Shown here: one piece after another, positions 23,667-32,805 of the stretch | How positions within the stretch are numbered: the first letter of the stretch is position 1 | Layout: each line of letters starts with the position of its first letter | NCBI GenBank assembly: GCA_029860045.1 | Contig: JAOUBY010000017.1 | Location: 1-39,732, forward strand | DNA from: Gammaproteobacteria bacterium | GTDB lineage: Bacteria; Pseudomonadota; Gammaproteobacteria; UBA9214 | DNA length: 39,732 nucleotides | Reading direction: 5' to 3' | Translations under genes and position numbers: made by a program | The notes under the pieces: model-generated | What the model saw: the letters and a program-made list of their open reading frames with translations, nothing else | Databases searched by the model: none | Told to the model about the DNA's origin: nothing

Positions 23667-24053
23667 CTATGCCAGGTCGGTCTTGCCCTGGTAGTCCTCG
23701 ATGGCTGCCTTGATGGCATCCTCGGCAAGCACGGAACAGTGAACCTTGACCGGGGGCAGTGCCAGTTCTTCGGCAATGTCGGTATTCTTGATCGCACGTG
23801 CTTCGTCCAGTGACTTGCCCTTGACCCATTCAGTCAGCAGGGAGCTGGACGCGATGGCAGAACCACAACCGTAGGTCTTGAAACGCGCTTCCTCGATGAT
23901 GCCCTGGTCGCTGACCTTGATCTGCAGGCGCATGACGTCGCCACACGCCGGGGCGCCTACCATGCCTGTACCAACCTGCTTGTCGTCCTTTTCGAAGGAG
24001 CCGACGTTGCGCGGATTCTCGTAGTGGTCCAGTACTTTCTCGCTGTATGCCAT
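23667..24053 (-). CDS. iscU: Iron-sulfur cluster scaffold protein
   Basis: IscU is the scaffold on which [2Fe-2S] and [4Fe-4S] clusters are built before transfer to target proteins. The 128-residue product matches E. coli IscU closely: MAYSEKVLDHYENPRNVGSF at the start, the ligands Cys37 (GAPACGDVM), Cys63 (TYGCGSAIASS) and Cys106 (VHCSVLAEDAI), and the LPPVK motif (99-103) that HscA recognises. GGAGAG precedes the ATG by a normal distance. It follows iscR by 42 bases. The usual neighbours iscS, iscA, hscB, hscA and fdx are absent, so either the rest of the operon is elsewhere or this is a second scaffold copy. Confidence 0.95.
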   Translation of the reverse strand: MAYSEKVLDHYENPRNVGSFEKDDKQVGTGMVGAPACGDVMRLQIKVSDQGIIEEARFKTYGCGSAIASSSLLTEWVKGKSLDEARAIKNTDIAEELALPPVKVHCSVLAEDAIKAAIEDYQGKTDLA

Positions 24054-24095
24054 CTTTGCTATCTCTCCGTAAAAAACAATTAAATCACGTTACGT

Positions 24096-24524
24096 TCAGG
24101 CTGCTGTCTGCCGAAAGTCCGAACCAAACAGTGACTCCTGCGCGTCATCTGCCAGGGACTCGACTGCATCGTCCAGGGTGATACTGTCCAGGTAGTCATA
24201 GATCCTGTTGCTCAGGCGTACCCACATCTGTCCGCCCGCCGTGTTCGCTGATTCCTCGCGGCGACTGACGTCATCAACCGTGGCGAGAATGCTTGCGATA
24301 GTAATCTCGTTTGCGGGGCGCGCCAGGCAATAACCGCCACCCGGGCCTCGCATGCCGGTTACCAGGCCATGCTGACGCAAACGTGCGAATAATTGCTCCA
24401 GGTAGGAAATGGAGATGGATTGCTGTGCAGAAATGTCTGCCAGCGTGACCGGCCCCTTTTTATTTTGTAGCGCCAGTTCCATCATCGCAGTAACGGCATG
24501 GCGGCCTTTGGTAGATAACTTCAT
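24096..24524 (-). CDS. iscR: IscR-like Rrf2 family transcriptional regulator lacking cluster-binding cysteines
   Basis: IscR controls Fe-S assembly genes and normally carries a [2Fe-2S] cluster held by Cys92, Cys98, Cys104 and His107. The start at 24524 gives the typical MKLSTKGRHAVTAM and a 142-residue protein. The winged-helix DNA-binding part is very like IscR (ADISAQQSISISYLEQLF, then RGPGGGYCLARP). But the region that should hold the three cysteines reads SRREESANTAGGQMWVRLSN: no Cys, no His. The only Cys is in GGGYCLAR. It therefore cannot hold the cluster in the usual way. It precedes iscU by 42 bases as in the standard operon, but iscS is missing. A frameshift can be excluded because the flanks align without a break. 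Confidence 0.9.
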   Translation of the reverse strand: MKLSTKGRHAVTAMMELALQNKKGPVTLADISAQQSISISYLEQLFARLRQHGLVTGMRGPGGGYCLARPANEITIASILATVDDVSRREESANTAGGQMWVRLSNRIYDYLDSITLDDAVESLADDAQESLFGSDFRQTAA

Positions 24525-24639
24525 GACTAACCTCAGTGAATACGGAACAGCATGGTGTTTTCCCGGGGTTCCTGAACCGTATTCCATTTCAGGTCCCGGT
24601 AGCGGAATCATCATCGTGTACCGCTAAACTATCGGCATA

Positions 24640-24673
24640 ATAATAGTAAAGACCGAGTCTTTTAGTCAAGAAT
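24640..24673 (-). promoter_or_regulatory. iscR promoter with IscR type-1-like operator
   Basis: On the minus strand a -35 TTGACT (24664-24669) and a -10 TATTAT (24640-24645) are 18 bases apart, a good sigma-70 promoter, with the iscR start about 115 bases downstream. The same bases resemble the IscR type-1 operator, which I recall as ATASYYGACTRWWWYAGTCRRSTAT: by my count 19 of 25 positions fit (24649-24673), with the left half strong and the right half weak. In E. coli this site also overlaps the -35. The rest of the 24525-24971 gap holds an AACAAC-AA-GTTGTT dyad at 24719-24732 and the rsd leader. Confidence 0.65.
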
Positions 24674-24907
24674 TATAGCGTCCCCGGGCAGGGTCATAAA
24701 AACTGTATTCTCATATAGAACAACAAGTTGTTAATCCCTCTATCCTTAAGGGGATATGCCGGATGGGGGTAACGTGGCTGCGGGTTCATGGGGCGGTTCC
24801 GGTTGCGCTGTCCTGTCCACAGTCAACTGATTGTATTGTAAATAGTTTGTTTACAGATTATGTTAGCGGGGCCGTGGGGTGGGTGACGGCTGTTCGTTAC
24901 AATGTGC

Positions 24908-24929
24908 CCGGCGTGGCGTGCCACGCCGG
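24908..24929 (+). promoter_or_regulatory. Perfect inverted repeat in the leader of rsd
   Basis: CCGGCGTGGC (24908-24917) and GCCACGCCGG (24920-24929) are exact complements with a GT spacer, 42 bases before the rsd start. No T-run follows, so it is not a terminator. A weak promoter-like pair lies upstream (TTGTAA at 24839-24844 and TATGTT 17 bases on). It could be an operator or an RNA hairpin. Confidence 0.5.
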
Positions 24930-24971
24930 AATCCGTTGAAAAATATCAAGAATTAGACAGTGGGAGCGAAA

Positions 24972-25430
24972 ATGGGATCACAATTTCCGGGTGGCGTGGA
25001 TCGCCGCAGCAAGTCCAGCGAGAAACTCGAAGCACTGGTCAGTGCCCGAACCGAGACACTGACCTTACTGGCGGAACTGGCTGGCCAACAGCCTTTCCAT
25101 GCCGATCAGTCCATGGAACGGTCCTTGCGCAAGTTTTGCGAGACATTGATCGACTACACCGCGAGCGCCCACTTCCAGTTATACCGTTACCTTGCAGATA
25201 ATAACGAGCGTCGTACGGCCGTGCTGGCAATAGCCGACGAGCTGTACCCGAGAATTGTCGAGACCACCGACTTGATCCTGCGCTTCAACGACAAATACGA
25301 GTCGATGTCGCTCGACAACAGTGTCGAGTTTCTTGCGCATGACCTGTCCAGCCTGGGTGAGTGTATTGCCGACCGGATTCAGTGCGAGGATCAGGTTATT
25401 TCTGCCATGGGTGGCAGGGCTACCCACTGA
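24972..25430 (+). CDS. rsd: Rsd/AlgQ family anti-RNA-polymerase sigma-70 factor
   Basis: Rsd binds the housekeeping sigma factor and favours stress or alternative sigma factors in stationary phase; AlgQ of Pseudomonas is the related alginate regulator. The 152-residue all-helical product matches the family at KLEALVSARTETL, then MERSLRKFCETLIDYTASAHFQLY (region about 47-70, where the H-F after A/G is conserved), DDFLRFN-like LRFNDKYES and EFLAHDLSSLGECIADRIQCEDQVI near 120-145. A GGGAGCG site precedes the ATG; a GTG four codons earlier is a less likely start. Its long leader with a strong inverted repeat suggests separate control. Confidence 0.87.
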   Translation: MGSQFPGGVDRRSKSSEKLEALVSARTETLTLLAELAGQQPFHADQSMERSLRKFCETLIDYTASAHFQLYRYLADNNERRTAVLAIADELYPRIVETTDLILRFNDKYESMSLDNSVEFLAHDLSSLGECIADRIQCEDQVISAMGGRATH

Positions 25431-25624
25431 TACTGCACACTATCCGCCGAAACTGGTGACAGGGACGTCACCATTTCGCCCGGCATTCACAGACCCGTCC
25501 AATATCTCCTGCCGTGATCCCGTTCACAGTCAGCTGAACCCCTGCCTGTCATGCTGAACTCTCCGGTTCTGTTCGCCGGACTTAAGTTCACGCTAATTTT
25601 GACGAAACGGTAGACGAAAGGGTG

Positions 25625-25652
25625 TTTACCTGCCGGTAATTTAGTGTACAAT
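25625..25652 (+). promoter_or_regulatory. Candidate sigma-70 promoter of the MepK-type gene
   Basis: TTTACC (25625-25630) and TACAAT (25647-25652) are 16 bases apart; the -10 matches five of six consensus bases, the -35 is weaker. The ATG follows about 75 bases later with GGAG before it. This 296-base gap after rsd (25431-25726) holds no other feature I can name. Confidence 0.5.
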
Positions 25653-25726
25653 CACGTGCTAATTTACTGGCGATAATAACTCTTTTGAATACAGCTAGTT
25701 ATCATTGATTTATTGGAGTCAGTGGT

Positions 25727-26302
25727 ATGTTTGGATCAAAAGATATTATGCGCCGGGTGCAGGAGAGCGGGATGACGAGGCGTGATTGCCTCCGCCTCGG
25801 AGTCGCCAGCGCCACATCCCTGCTGGCCTTGCCTGTACTGGCAAAGTCCACGCCGGCACAGGAACGTGCCCTCAGCCTGTATAACACCCACACTGGCGAA
25901 AATGTTTCGGCTGCCTACTGGGCCGAGGGCGGTTACATCCGAACAGGTCTGCAGGACATCAATACCCTGCTGCGCGATCACCGTTCCGGGGAGATTCACC
26001 CGATCGATACCGATTTGCTGGACCTGCTCTATGTTATGCAGCAGCAGGTGGGTAGTCGCAAGGCCTACCAGATTATTTCCGGCTATCGCTCACCGCAGAC
26101 CAACGCCGAACTGCGTAACAAGGGCGGCGGTGTTGCCAGGCGCAGCTACCACATGCAGGGCATGGCAATTGATATCCGCCTGCCCGGCTGTGACCTGAGT
26201 CAGCTGCATAAAGCCGCACTGGATATCAAGGCTGGCGGGGTGGGTTACTACCCCGGTTCCGACTTCATTCACGTTGACGTTGGTCCGCAACGCAGCTGGT
26301 AG
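25727..26302 (+). CDS. Tat-exported YcbK/MepK-type peptidoglycan peptidase (DUF882, M15 fold)
   Basis: MepK-type proteins cut 3-3 cross-links in peptidoglycan. The 191-residue product begins with a twin-arginine leader (MTRRDCLRLG at residues 16-25, then a hydrophobic stretch ending LPVLAKS), as in E. coli YcbK. The catalytic domain has ISGYRSPQTNAELR near 117-130 and the zinc ligands His142 and Asp149 (SYHMQGMAIDIR) plus His182 (FIHVDVGPQRSW), all in family order. GGAG eight bases before the ATG supports the start. It follows rsd after 296 bases and precedes mazG after 92 bases. Confidence 0.92.
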   Translation: MFGSKDIMRRVQESGMTRRDCLRLGVASATSLLALPVLAKSTPAQERALSLYNTHTGENVSAAYWAEGGYIRTGLQDINTLLRDHRSGEIHPIDTDLLDLLYVMQQQVGSRKAYQIISGYRSPQTNAELRNKGGGVARRSYHMQGMAIDIRLPGCDLSQLHKAALDIKAGGVGYYPGSDFIHVDVGPQRSW

Positions 26303-26394
26303 GAAATACTTCTGGCAGACCCGGGCGGACAGCCCGTTCATAAACTACTTCATTAGCTGGCATACTTCACTGCTCACCGCGAGGAGGGCAGGTC

Positions 26395-27201
26395 GTGTCT
26401 GTAACGCATTCATCAAGTATCGATTCGCTGTTGAAAATCATGGCCCGGTTGCGAGACCCGGCGGGCGGCTGTCCGTGGGATCTTGAGCAGGACTTCCACA
26501 GCATCGCTCCCTACACTTTGGAAGAGGCCTACGAGGTGGTGGACACCATCGAATCCGGCAGGCCGGATGAACTCTGCGCCGAGCTGGGTGACTTGCTGTT
26601 TCAGGTTGTCTTTCATGCGCAGCTGGCCAGTGAGGCCGACTGGTTTGATTTTGAAGAGGTGGTGCAGGGCATTTGCGACAAGATGACGTGCCGTCATCCC
26701 CACGTATTTGCCGACGCGGTGATCGACGATGCAGCTGCACAGACACGCGCCTGGGAACGGCACAAGCAACAGGAGCGTGGTGAACAGCAAAGTGTGTTGG
26801 CCGGGGTGCCGGTAGCGTTACCGGCGCTGACGCGGGCCAACAAGCTGCAGGGCAGGGCCGCACGTGTGGGTTTCGACTGGCCGGACGTTGAAGGTGTGCA
26901 GGCAAAGGTGGTCGAGGAACTGGCGGAGTTACGTCACGAAATTGATACCCAGGCCGGTCCGAAAGCGCTTGCCGAGGAGGCCGGTGATTTGCTGTTTGCC
27001 GCAGTCAACCTGGTGCGTCATGCCGGTATCGATCCCGAGCAGGCACTGCGCCAGGGTAACCGCAAGTTTGAGCGGCGCTTCAGGGAGGTTGAGGCGATGT
27101 GCGCGGCTGATGGGGTGGTGCTATCCACGGCCGATATCGATACGCTGGAGCGCTACTGGCAGTTGGCCAAGGAGAGAGAGCGCAGTAAGGGTGGTGGCTA
27201 G
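26395..27201 (+). CDS. mazG: Nucleoside triphosphate pyrophosphohydrolase
   Basis: MazG hydrolyses all (d)NTPs to monophosphates, removing damaged nucleotides and lowering ppGpp effects. The start is a GTG, with GAGGAGGG a short distance upstream. The 268-residue product has two MazG domains. The first has CPWDLEQDFHSIAPYTLEEAYEVVD (region about 26-50) with the metal ligands Glu43, Glu44, Glu47 and then Glu63, Asp66 in AELGDLLFQ. The second, near 175-240, has EELAELRHE and EEAGDLLFAAVNL. Length matches E. coli MazG. No mazEF lies nearby. Confidence 0.95.
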   Translation: MSVTHSSSIDSLLKIMARLRDPAGGCPWDLEQDFHSIAPYTLEEAYEVVDTIESGRPDELCAELGDLLFQVVFHAQLASEADWFDFEEVVQGICDKMTCRHPHVFADAVIDDAAAQTRAWERHKQQERGEQQSVLAGVPVALPALTRANKLQGRAARVGFDWPDVEGVQAKVVEELAELRHEIDTQAGPKALAEEAGDLLFAAVNLVRHAGIDPEQALRQGNRKFERRFREVEAMCAADGVVLSTADIDTLERYWQLAKERERSKGGG

Positions 27202-27219
27202 CGCAGCTTGTGGCGTAAC

Positions 27220-27984
27220 TCAGTTATCGATGAGATTCCTGCGCATCTGCGCATGGGCATCGCGAATGAACAGGTAGGGATCCAGTGCATCCTGCTTGAT
27301 GTTCTCGTAGGTATCCTTGTCCAGTGATACCTCGTTAATGGTGTTCAGGGTGCGTGCACCGATGTAGTCGTAATTATTCTCACCTGCATCTTTGCCCCAG
27401 AAGTACCAGGCCAGGTCCAGGTTGGCATCGGCGATGCTGCCAATGCCGTCGCGCAGGCTGCTGGGTCCCAGCAATGGCAGGACGAGATACGGACCAGGTC
27501 CGGTTCCGTAGTGGCCCAGCGTCTGGCCGGTATCTTCCTTGTGTATCCTCAGGTTGAAATGATCCCTGGCGGGATCAAACAGGCCACCGATGCCCAGCGT
27601 GCTGTTGGTGGCAAAGCGTGTCAGCTCGTTACCGGCGATATCGAATTTCCCCTGTAGTCCGGCATTGACGACGCGTATCGGGGTCTGCAGGTTGAGGAAG
27701 AAATTTTTCACGGCCACACGCAGGCCCTCGGGTACCACCCGGTAGGCCCTCGCAGCCGGTTTCAGTGCGTAGAAATACAGCTTGTCGTTGAACCAGAAGA
27801 TGCCGCGGTTGATGGGCTCCAGCGGGTCGTAGACCTCGACGATGTCGTCCTCTTCAAACAGCAGAAACTCGTCGAAGTTATTGTCTGCTGCTGTCGGCGC
27901 AGCAGCCCCGTCGGGGCCGGGGTCGGCACTGAATCCGCAGACGGGAAAAAGCAGAGCCAGTGTCAGTACGATCGGTAATTTCAT
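27220..27984 (-). CDS. mlaA: MlaA (VacJ) outer-membrane phospholipid-transport protein
   Basis: MlaA removes misplaced phospholipids from the outer leaflet of the outer membrane and hands them to the MlaC/FEDB system. The 254-residue product shows [24 protein letters not shown] (about 53-76), the [38 protein letters not shown] block (about 102-140, cited as a region), and [19 protein letters not shown], all MlaA hallmarks. E. coli MlaA is a lipoprotein, but here the leader ends FPVCGFSA: Cys16 lacks the small residue of a lipobox, so cleavage after FSA by signal peptidase I is possible. It lies 39 bases downstream of the tRNA-Pro gene on the same strand; the other mla genes are not here. Confidence 0.93.
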   Translation of the reverse strand: MKLPIVLTLALLFPVCGFSADPGPDGAAAPTAADNNFDEFLLFEEDDIVEVYDPLEPINRGIFWFNDKLYFYALKPAARAYRVVPEGLRVAVKNFFLNLQTPIRVVNAGLQGKFDIAGNELTRFATNSTLGIGGLFDPARDHFNLRIHKEDTGQTLGHYGTGPGPYLVLPLLGPSSLRDGIGSIADANLDLAWYFWGKDAGENNYDYIGARTLNTINEVSLDKDTYENIKQDALDPYLFIRDAHAQMRRNLIDN

Positions 27985-28023
27985 CCCTATTACCCCAAGA
28001 CCGGGAATATCCTGCAGAGAATT

Positions 28024-28100
<77 letters not shown>

Positions 28101-28108
28101 AATTGTTA

Positions 28109-29110
28109 TTAATAGTTACGGTTCACCGAGAATTCAGCAAGCCTGTACAAGGCATTCTTGTAGACTGATTCCGGCAGCGGTGCCAGTGCCTCCAGGGCAA
28201 GGTCCGCTTCCCGCTGTGCTGCCTTGGCAGTGTAGGGGATGGCTCCGGTTGATTCAATAATGGCACACACATCCTGCATGTTGTCATGCCCGCCATTCTC
28301 GATGGCGCGGCGCAGCAGCCGGGCCTGGCCGGGCGTGCCCTGGTGAATGGCGCGGATCAGTGGCAGTGTCGGCTTGCCTTCGGCCAGGTCATCGCCCACA
28401 TTCTTGCCGGTATCCTCGGGCGAGGCGCTGTAGTCCAGCACGTCGTCGATCAACTGGAATGCAATGCCCAGGTGCAGGCCGTAATTGGCCAGTGCCGTTT
28501 CGATGGTTTCCGGCTGGTTGCCCAGTACGGCGCCGATCTGCGCAGCGGCCTCGAACAGTCGTGCAGTCTTGCGGCTGATTACATCCATGTAGCGGACCTC
28601 GGTGGTCTCCGCATCACCGCAATTGAGTAGTTGCAGAACTTCACCTTCTGCAATGGTATTGGTCGTGTGCGACATGATCTCCATGATGCGCATGTCGTTC
28701 GCGTTCACCATCATTTCAAAGGCACGCGAATACAGGAAATCACCGACCAGCACGCTGGCTTCATTGCCCCACATGGCATTGGCGGTCAGGTTGCCGCGGC
28801 GCAGCTGCGAGGCGTCAACGACGTCGTCATGCAGCAGGGTGGCGGTGTGGATGAATTCAATCACTGCGGCCAGGTTGATGTGCTGGTCACCCTGATAGCG
28901 GCAGGCATTGGCCGATAACAGTACCAGCATGGGCCGCAGGCGCTTGCCGCCACTGTTGATGATGTAGTGGGATAACTGGTTGATCAGCGCCACATCGCTG
29001 TGCAGGCTGCCCCGGATCAGCGTATCGACATCCTGCAGGTCCCCGGCCAGGAGCTCCCTGAGGGTGGTGATGCTGAACTCAGCTGATTGATCTTTAACGA
29101 GTTTTAACAT
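28109..29110 (-). CDS. ispB: Octaprenyl (polyprenyl) diphosphate synthase
   Basis: IspB makes the long isoprenoid tail of ubiquinone by adding isopentenyl units to farnesyl diphosphate. The 333-residue product has the first aspartate-rich motif at Asp95-Asp96-x-x-Asp99 (LLHDDVVD) and the second at Asp222-Asp223-x-x-Asp226 (QLIDDVLD). [10 protein letters not shown] near residue 53 binds the diphosphate. The tail length cannot be read reliably from the sequence. It diverges from rplU-rpmA, the standard gammaproteobacterial arrangement, and is followed by tRNA-Pro. Confidence 0.97.
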   Translation of the reverse strand: MLKLVKDQSAEFSITTLRELLAGDLQDVDTLIRGSLHSDVALINQLSHYIINSGGKRLRPMLVLLSANACRYQGDQHINLAAVIEFIHTATLLHDDVVDASQLRRGNLTANAMWGNEASVLVGDFLYSRAFEMMVNANDMRIMEIMSHTTNTIAEGEVLQLLNCGDAETTEVRYMDVISRKTARLFEAAAQIGAVLGNQPETIETALANYGLHLGIAFQLIDDVLDYSASPEDTGKNVGDDLAEGKPTLPLIRAIHQGTPGQARLLRRAIENGGHDNMQDVCAIIESTGAIPYTAKAAQREADLALEALAPLPESVYKNALYRLAEFSVNRNY

Positions 29111-29213
29111 TTTTCCTTGACTGCGGGCGGGGCTGGCAGGATAGCGGGTGTGGGTGAATTTCTAGAGCGGCAATTCTAACGTTGTTGTCCGGCCGGCGCC
29201 AGATGCGATTTGA

Positions 29214-29242
29214 TTGACCTGGAAACACGCAATCATTAGAAT
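29214..29242 (+). promoter_or_regulatory. Sigma-70 promoter of rplU-rpmA
   Basis: TTGACC (29214-29219) and TAGAAT (29237-29242) are spaced by exactly 17 bases, each with five of six consensus bases. The rplU ATG is 48 bases beyond, with GGAG before it. The position between divergent ispB and rplU is as expected. Confidence 0.78.
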
Positions 29243-29289
29243 GAGCGGCCTTTTTCGAGAATGTACGTAGTAGTTCCGGAGTTACTGAA

Positions 29290-29601
29290 ATGTATGCGGT
29301 TATAAAGACGGGTGGAAAGCAGTATCGCGTTTCCCAGGGCGACACACTGCGGCTGGAGACACTGGATGCCGGTGACGGCGACTCCATTGAGTTCGACCAG
29401 GTATTGATGGTTGGCGAAGGGGCCGATGTGAAGATCGGTACGCCGTTCGTGGAAGGCGGCAAGGTTACGGCGACCGTCAAATCGCATGGCCGCGGCAAGA
29501 AGGTCGAAATCATCAAGTTCCGCCGGCGCAAGCACCACATGAAGCGCATGGGACATCGCCAGAACTACACCGAAGTGGAAATTACCGGCATCTCCGGATA
29601 A
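29290..29601 (+). CDS. rplU: 50S ribosomal protein L21
   Basis: L21 is a small 23S-rRNA-binding protein of the large subunit. The 103-residue length is exact for the family. The N-terminus [18 protein letters not shown] and the C-terminus [28 protein letters not shown] (region) are highly conserved. GGAG lies just before the start. It is the first gene of the rplU-rpmA operon; rpmA begins 21 bases after the stop. Confidence 0.98.
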   Translation: MYAVIKTGGKQYRVSQGDTLRLETLDAGDGDSIEFDQVLMVGEGADVKIGTPFVEGGKVTATVKSHGRGKKVEIIKFRRRKHHMKRMGHRQNYTEVEITGISG

Positions 29602-29622
29602 CCACTCGCGAGGAATACAGAT

Positions 29623-29880
29623 ATGGCACATAAAAAAGCAGGCGGCAGTACCCGTAACGGCCGCGACTCAGAATCCAAACGGCTTGGCGTGAAACGCTAT
29701 GGTGGCGAGAACGTCCTGGCTGGCAACATCCTGGTCCGTCAGCGTGGCACCCGCTTCCATGCAGGCAAGAATGTCGGTATCGGTCGGGACCACACCCTGT
29801 TTGCCAAGAGTGACGGCACCGTGCGTTTTGTGCAGCGCGGGCTTAAAAAGCGCAAGTTCGTCGAGATCGACGCCGGCTGA
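29623..29880 (+). CDS. rpmA: 50S ribosomal protein L27
   Basis: L27 lies at the peptidyl-transferase centre. The 85-residue product has the usual [18 protein letters not shown] start, with the flexible N-terminus that reaches the active site, and the [17 protein letters not shown] core. Gammaproteobacteria lack the N-terminal leader cleaved in Firmicutes, as here. AGGAA precedes the start. The operon ends at a terminator just downstream. Confidence 0.98.
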   Translation: MAHKKAGGSTRNGRDSESKRLGVKRYGGENVLAGNILVRQRGTRFHAGKNVGIGRDHTLFAKSDGTVRFVQRGLKKRKFVEIDAG

Positions 29881-29904
29881 GCCAGTTGCGCTGTAAAGAT
29901 CATG

Positions 29905-29931
29905 AAGCCCCGCCCTCGTGCGGGGCTTTTT
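29905..29931 (+). terminator. Rho-independent terminator after rplU-rpmA
   Basis: AAGCCCCGC (29905-29913) pairs with GCGGGGCTT (29920-29928) around a six-base loop, followed by a T run to 29931. The strength suggests rpmA transcription mostly stops here, with obgE read from readthrough or its own promoter. Confidence 0.9.
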
Positions 29932-29959
29932 GCTTACACAGCAGGATTTGTGCTGGTGA

Positions 29960-31012
<1,053 letters not shown>

Positions 31013-31108
31013 CGGGTGCCGGCAGCCGTTAGCCGGGCGGCTTGCGTATGAATGGTAAACATAACATCATCCGGTAACCGGTTCTTTTTTGCGGCTGTAT
31101 AGCAGACC

Positions 31109-32236
31109 ATGTCCAATAACCTTTCCACCAGTGGCTGTCGGCGCTGGGTTATCAAGATCGGCAGTTCCCTGCTGACCAATGATGGTCAGGGGCTGGACGT
31201 GGATGCCATCGGCGCATGGGTTGAGCAGATGGTTGCACTGCGCAAGGCCGGGTGCGAGGTGCTGCTGGTGTCGTCCGGCGCGGTTGCCGAGGGAATGACC
31301 CGGCTCGGCTGGGGGCAGCGTCCGCATGCCCTGCATGAGCTGCAGGCTGCGGCGGCCGTTGGCCAGATGGGCCTGGTGCAGGCCTATGAATCACGTTTTC
31401 AGCAATTTGGCCTGCATACCGCACAGATACTGCTTACTCACGAAGACCTCGCCGACCGGCAGCGCTACCTGAACGCACGCAGTACCCTGCGCACGCTATT
31501 GAAGCTGGGTGTCATCCCGGTGGTGAATGAGAATGATACGGTTACCACGGACGAGATCCGCTTCGGCGACAACGACACGCTCGCGGCGCTGGTCGCCAAT
31601 CTGGTTGAGGCTGACCTGCTGGTGTTCCTTACTGATCAGGATGGCCTGTATGAAGGTGATCCGCGCGGTAACCCGGATGTGCGGTTTATCGCAGAGTCTG
31701 CCGCTGATGATGCGGCACTGGAACAGATGGCGGCGGGTACCGGAGGTGCGCTCGGACGCGGCGGCATGCTGACCAAGGTGCGTGCAGCGCGGCGTGCGGC
31801 ACGTTCCGGAACACTGACGCTGATTGCGCCGGGGCGGCAGGCCGGTATTCTTACGCGTATTGCAGACGGCGAGCAGATCGGGACCCGGCTGTATCCGTCC
31901 AGTGTGCCGCTGGCTGCGCGCAAACAGTGGCTGGCCGGCCAGTTGCAGGTGCGTGGCCGCCTGACCCTGGATGCAGGGGCCGCCACGGTGTTACGTGGCG
32001 CGGGCAGCAGTTTACTGTCGGTCGGTGTGGCGCGCGTCGAGGGCGAGTTCGAGCGTGGCGACGTGGTGGCGTGTGTCAGTCCAGATGGAGACGAGATTGC
32101 CCGTGGCCTGGTGAATTACAGTGCCGTTGATGCAAAGCGGATTATCGGTCAGCCCAGTAGCCGTATCGAGGAATTGCTGGGCTATGTCGATGAACCGGAA
32201 TTGATTCACCGTGACAATCTGGTGCTTACCGTATAG
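31109..32236 (+). CDS. proB: Glutamate 5-kinase
   Basis: ProB phosphorylates glutamate, the first and feedback-controlled step of proline synthesis. The 375-residue product has [18 protein letters not shown] near the start, [10 protein letters not shown], the nucleotide-binding [21 protein letters not shown] (about 137-157, cited as a region), and [18 protein letters not shown]. The last about 90 residues are the PUA domain ([16 protein letters not shown]), as in E. coli. It lies 96 bases after obgE, a common gammaproteobacterial order; proA is not here. Confidence 0.97.
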   Translation: MSNNLSTSGCRRWVIKIGSSLLTNDGQGLDVDAIGAWVEQMVALRKAGCEVLLVSSGAVAEGMTRLGWGQRPHALHELQAAAAVGQMGLVQAYESRFQQFGLHTAQILLTHEDLADRQRYLNARSTLRTLLKLGVIPVVNENDTVTTDEIRFGDNDTLAALVANLVEADLLVFLTDQDGLYEGDPRGNPDVRFIAESAADDAALEQMAAGTGGALGRGGMLTKVRAARRAARSGTLTLIAPGRQAGILTRIADGEQIGTRLYPSSVPLAARKQWLAGQLQVRGRLTLDAGAATVLRGAGSSLLSVGVARVEGEFERGDVVACVSPDGDEIARGLVNYSAVDAKRIIGQPSSRIEELLGYVDEPELIHRDNLVLTV

Positions 32237-32244
32237 ACAGGCAC

Positions 32245-32274
32245 AAAAAAAGCCGGTCAGAGACCGGCTTTTTT
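32245..32274. terminator. Bidirectional Rho-independent terminator between proB and rpsT
   Basis: A7 (32245-32251), GCCGGTC (32252-32258), AGA loop, GACCGGC (32262-32268), T6 (32269-32274). The A and T runs on both sides let it work for proB on the plus strand and for rpsT on the minus strand, whose stop lies 17 bases away. Confidence 0.92.
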
Positions 32275-32291
32275 ATGATAGCAACGCCAGC

Positions 32292-32552
32292 TTAGAGCGC
32301 GCGAATATGCTGGTTCAGGCGACTCTTGTGACGTGCCGCCTTGTTGGCATGGATCAGTCCCTTGCCTGCTGCACTGTCAATAACCGGCACGGCATCCGCA
32401 TAGGCCTTTACGGCCGAGTCACGATCACCGGCCTTGATGGCGGCAATCACTTTTTTAATGGCGGTGCGCATGTTGGAGCGCTGACCGGTGTTAAGTTGCC
32501 GACTTTTCTCGGCCTGACGTGCGCGTTTGATAGCTTGTGGTGAATTTGCCAA
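32292..32552 (-). CDS. rpsT: 30S ribosomal protein S20
   Basis: S20 binds 16S rRNA early in small-subunit assembly. The 86-residue, very basic helical product begins MANSPQAIKRARQAEKSR and ends AARHKSRLNQHIRAL, as in other gammaproteobacteria. GGAGCA precedes the ATG. It faces murJ across 253 bases that must hold both promoters; no other gene lies there. The divergent rpsT/murJ pair is a typical gammaproteobacterial layout. Confidence 0.97.
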   Translation of the reverse strand: MANSPQAIKRARQAEKSRQLNTGQRSNMRTAIKKVIAAIKAGDRDSAVKAYADAVPVIDSAAGKGLIHANKAARHKSRLNQHIRAL

Positions 32553-32805
32553 CGTGCTGCTCCTGAAATCGGGGTGTTCGAAAGACGGCGTACTATGCGG
32601 ATTCCGCCCCGGTTTGTCAATGTTAGCGGTTGATAAGGTTGGTTAATTCGCGGCCTGCAGGATGTTCAGGCGCACCTTCTTCGGATTTCGGCACAGACCC
32701 TGGGCTGCTGCGATATGGGCTGGTAAGTTGTTGTTTTTCCAGTATACTCACGCCAGTTTGCCGGCAACCGCAATGCCGCCTGGATCCCGTGGTATCAACC
32801 AATAG

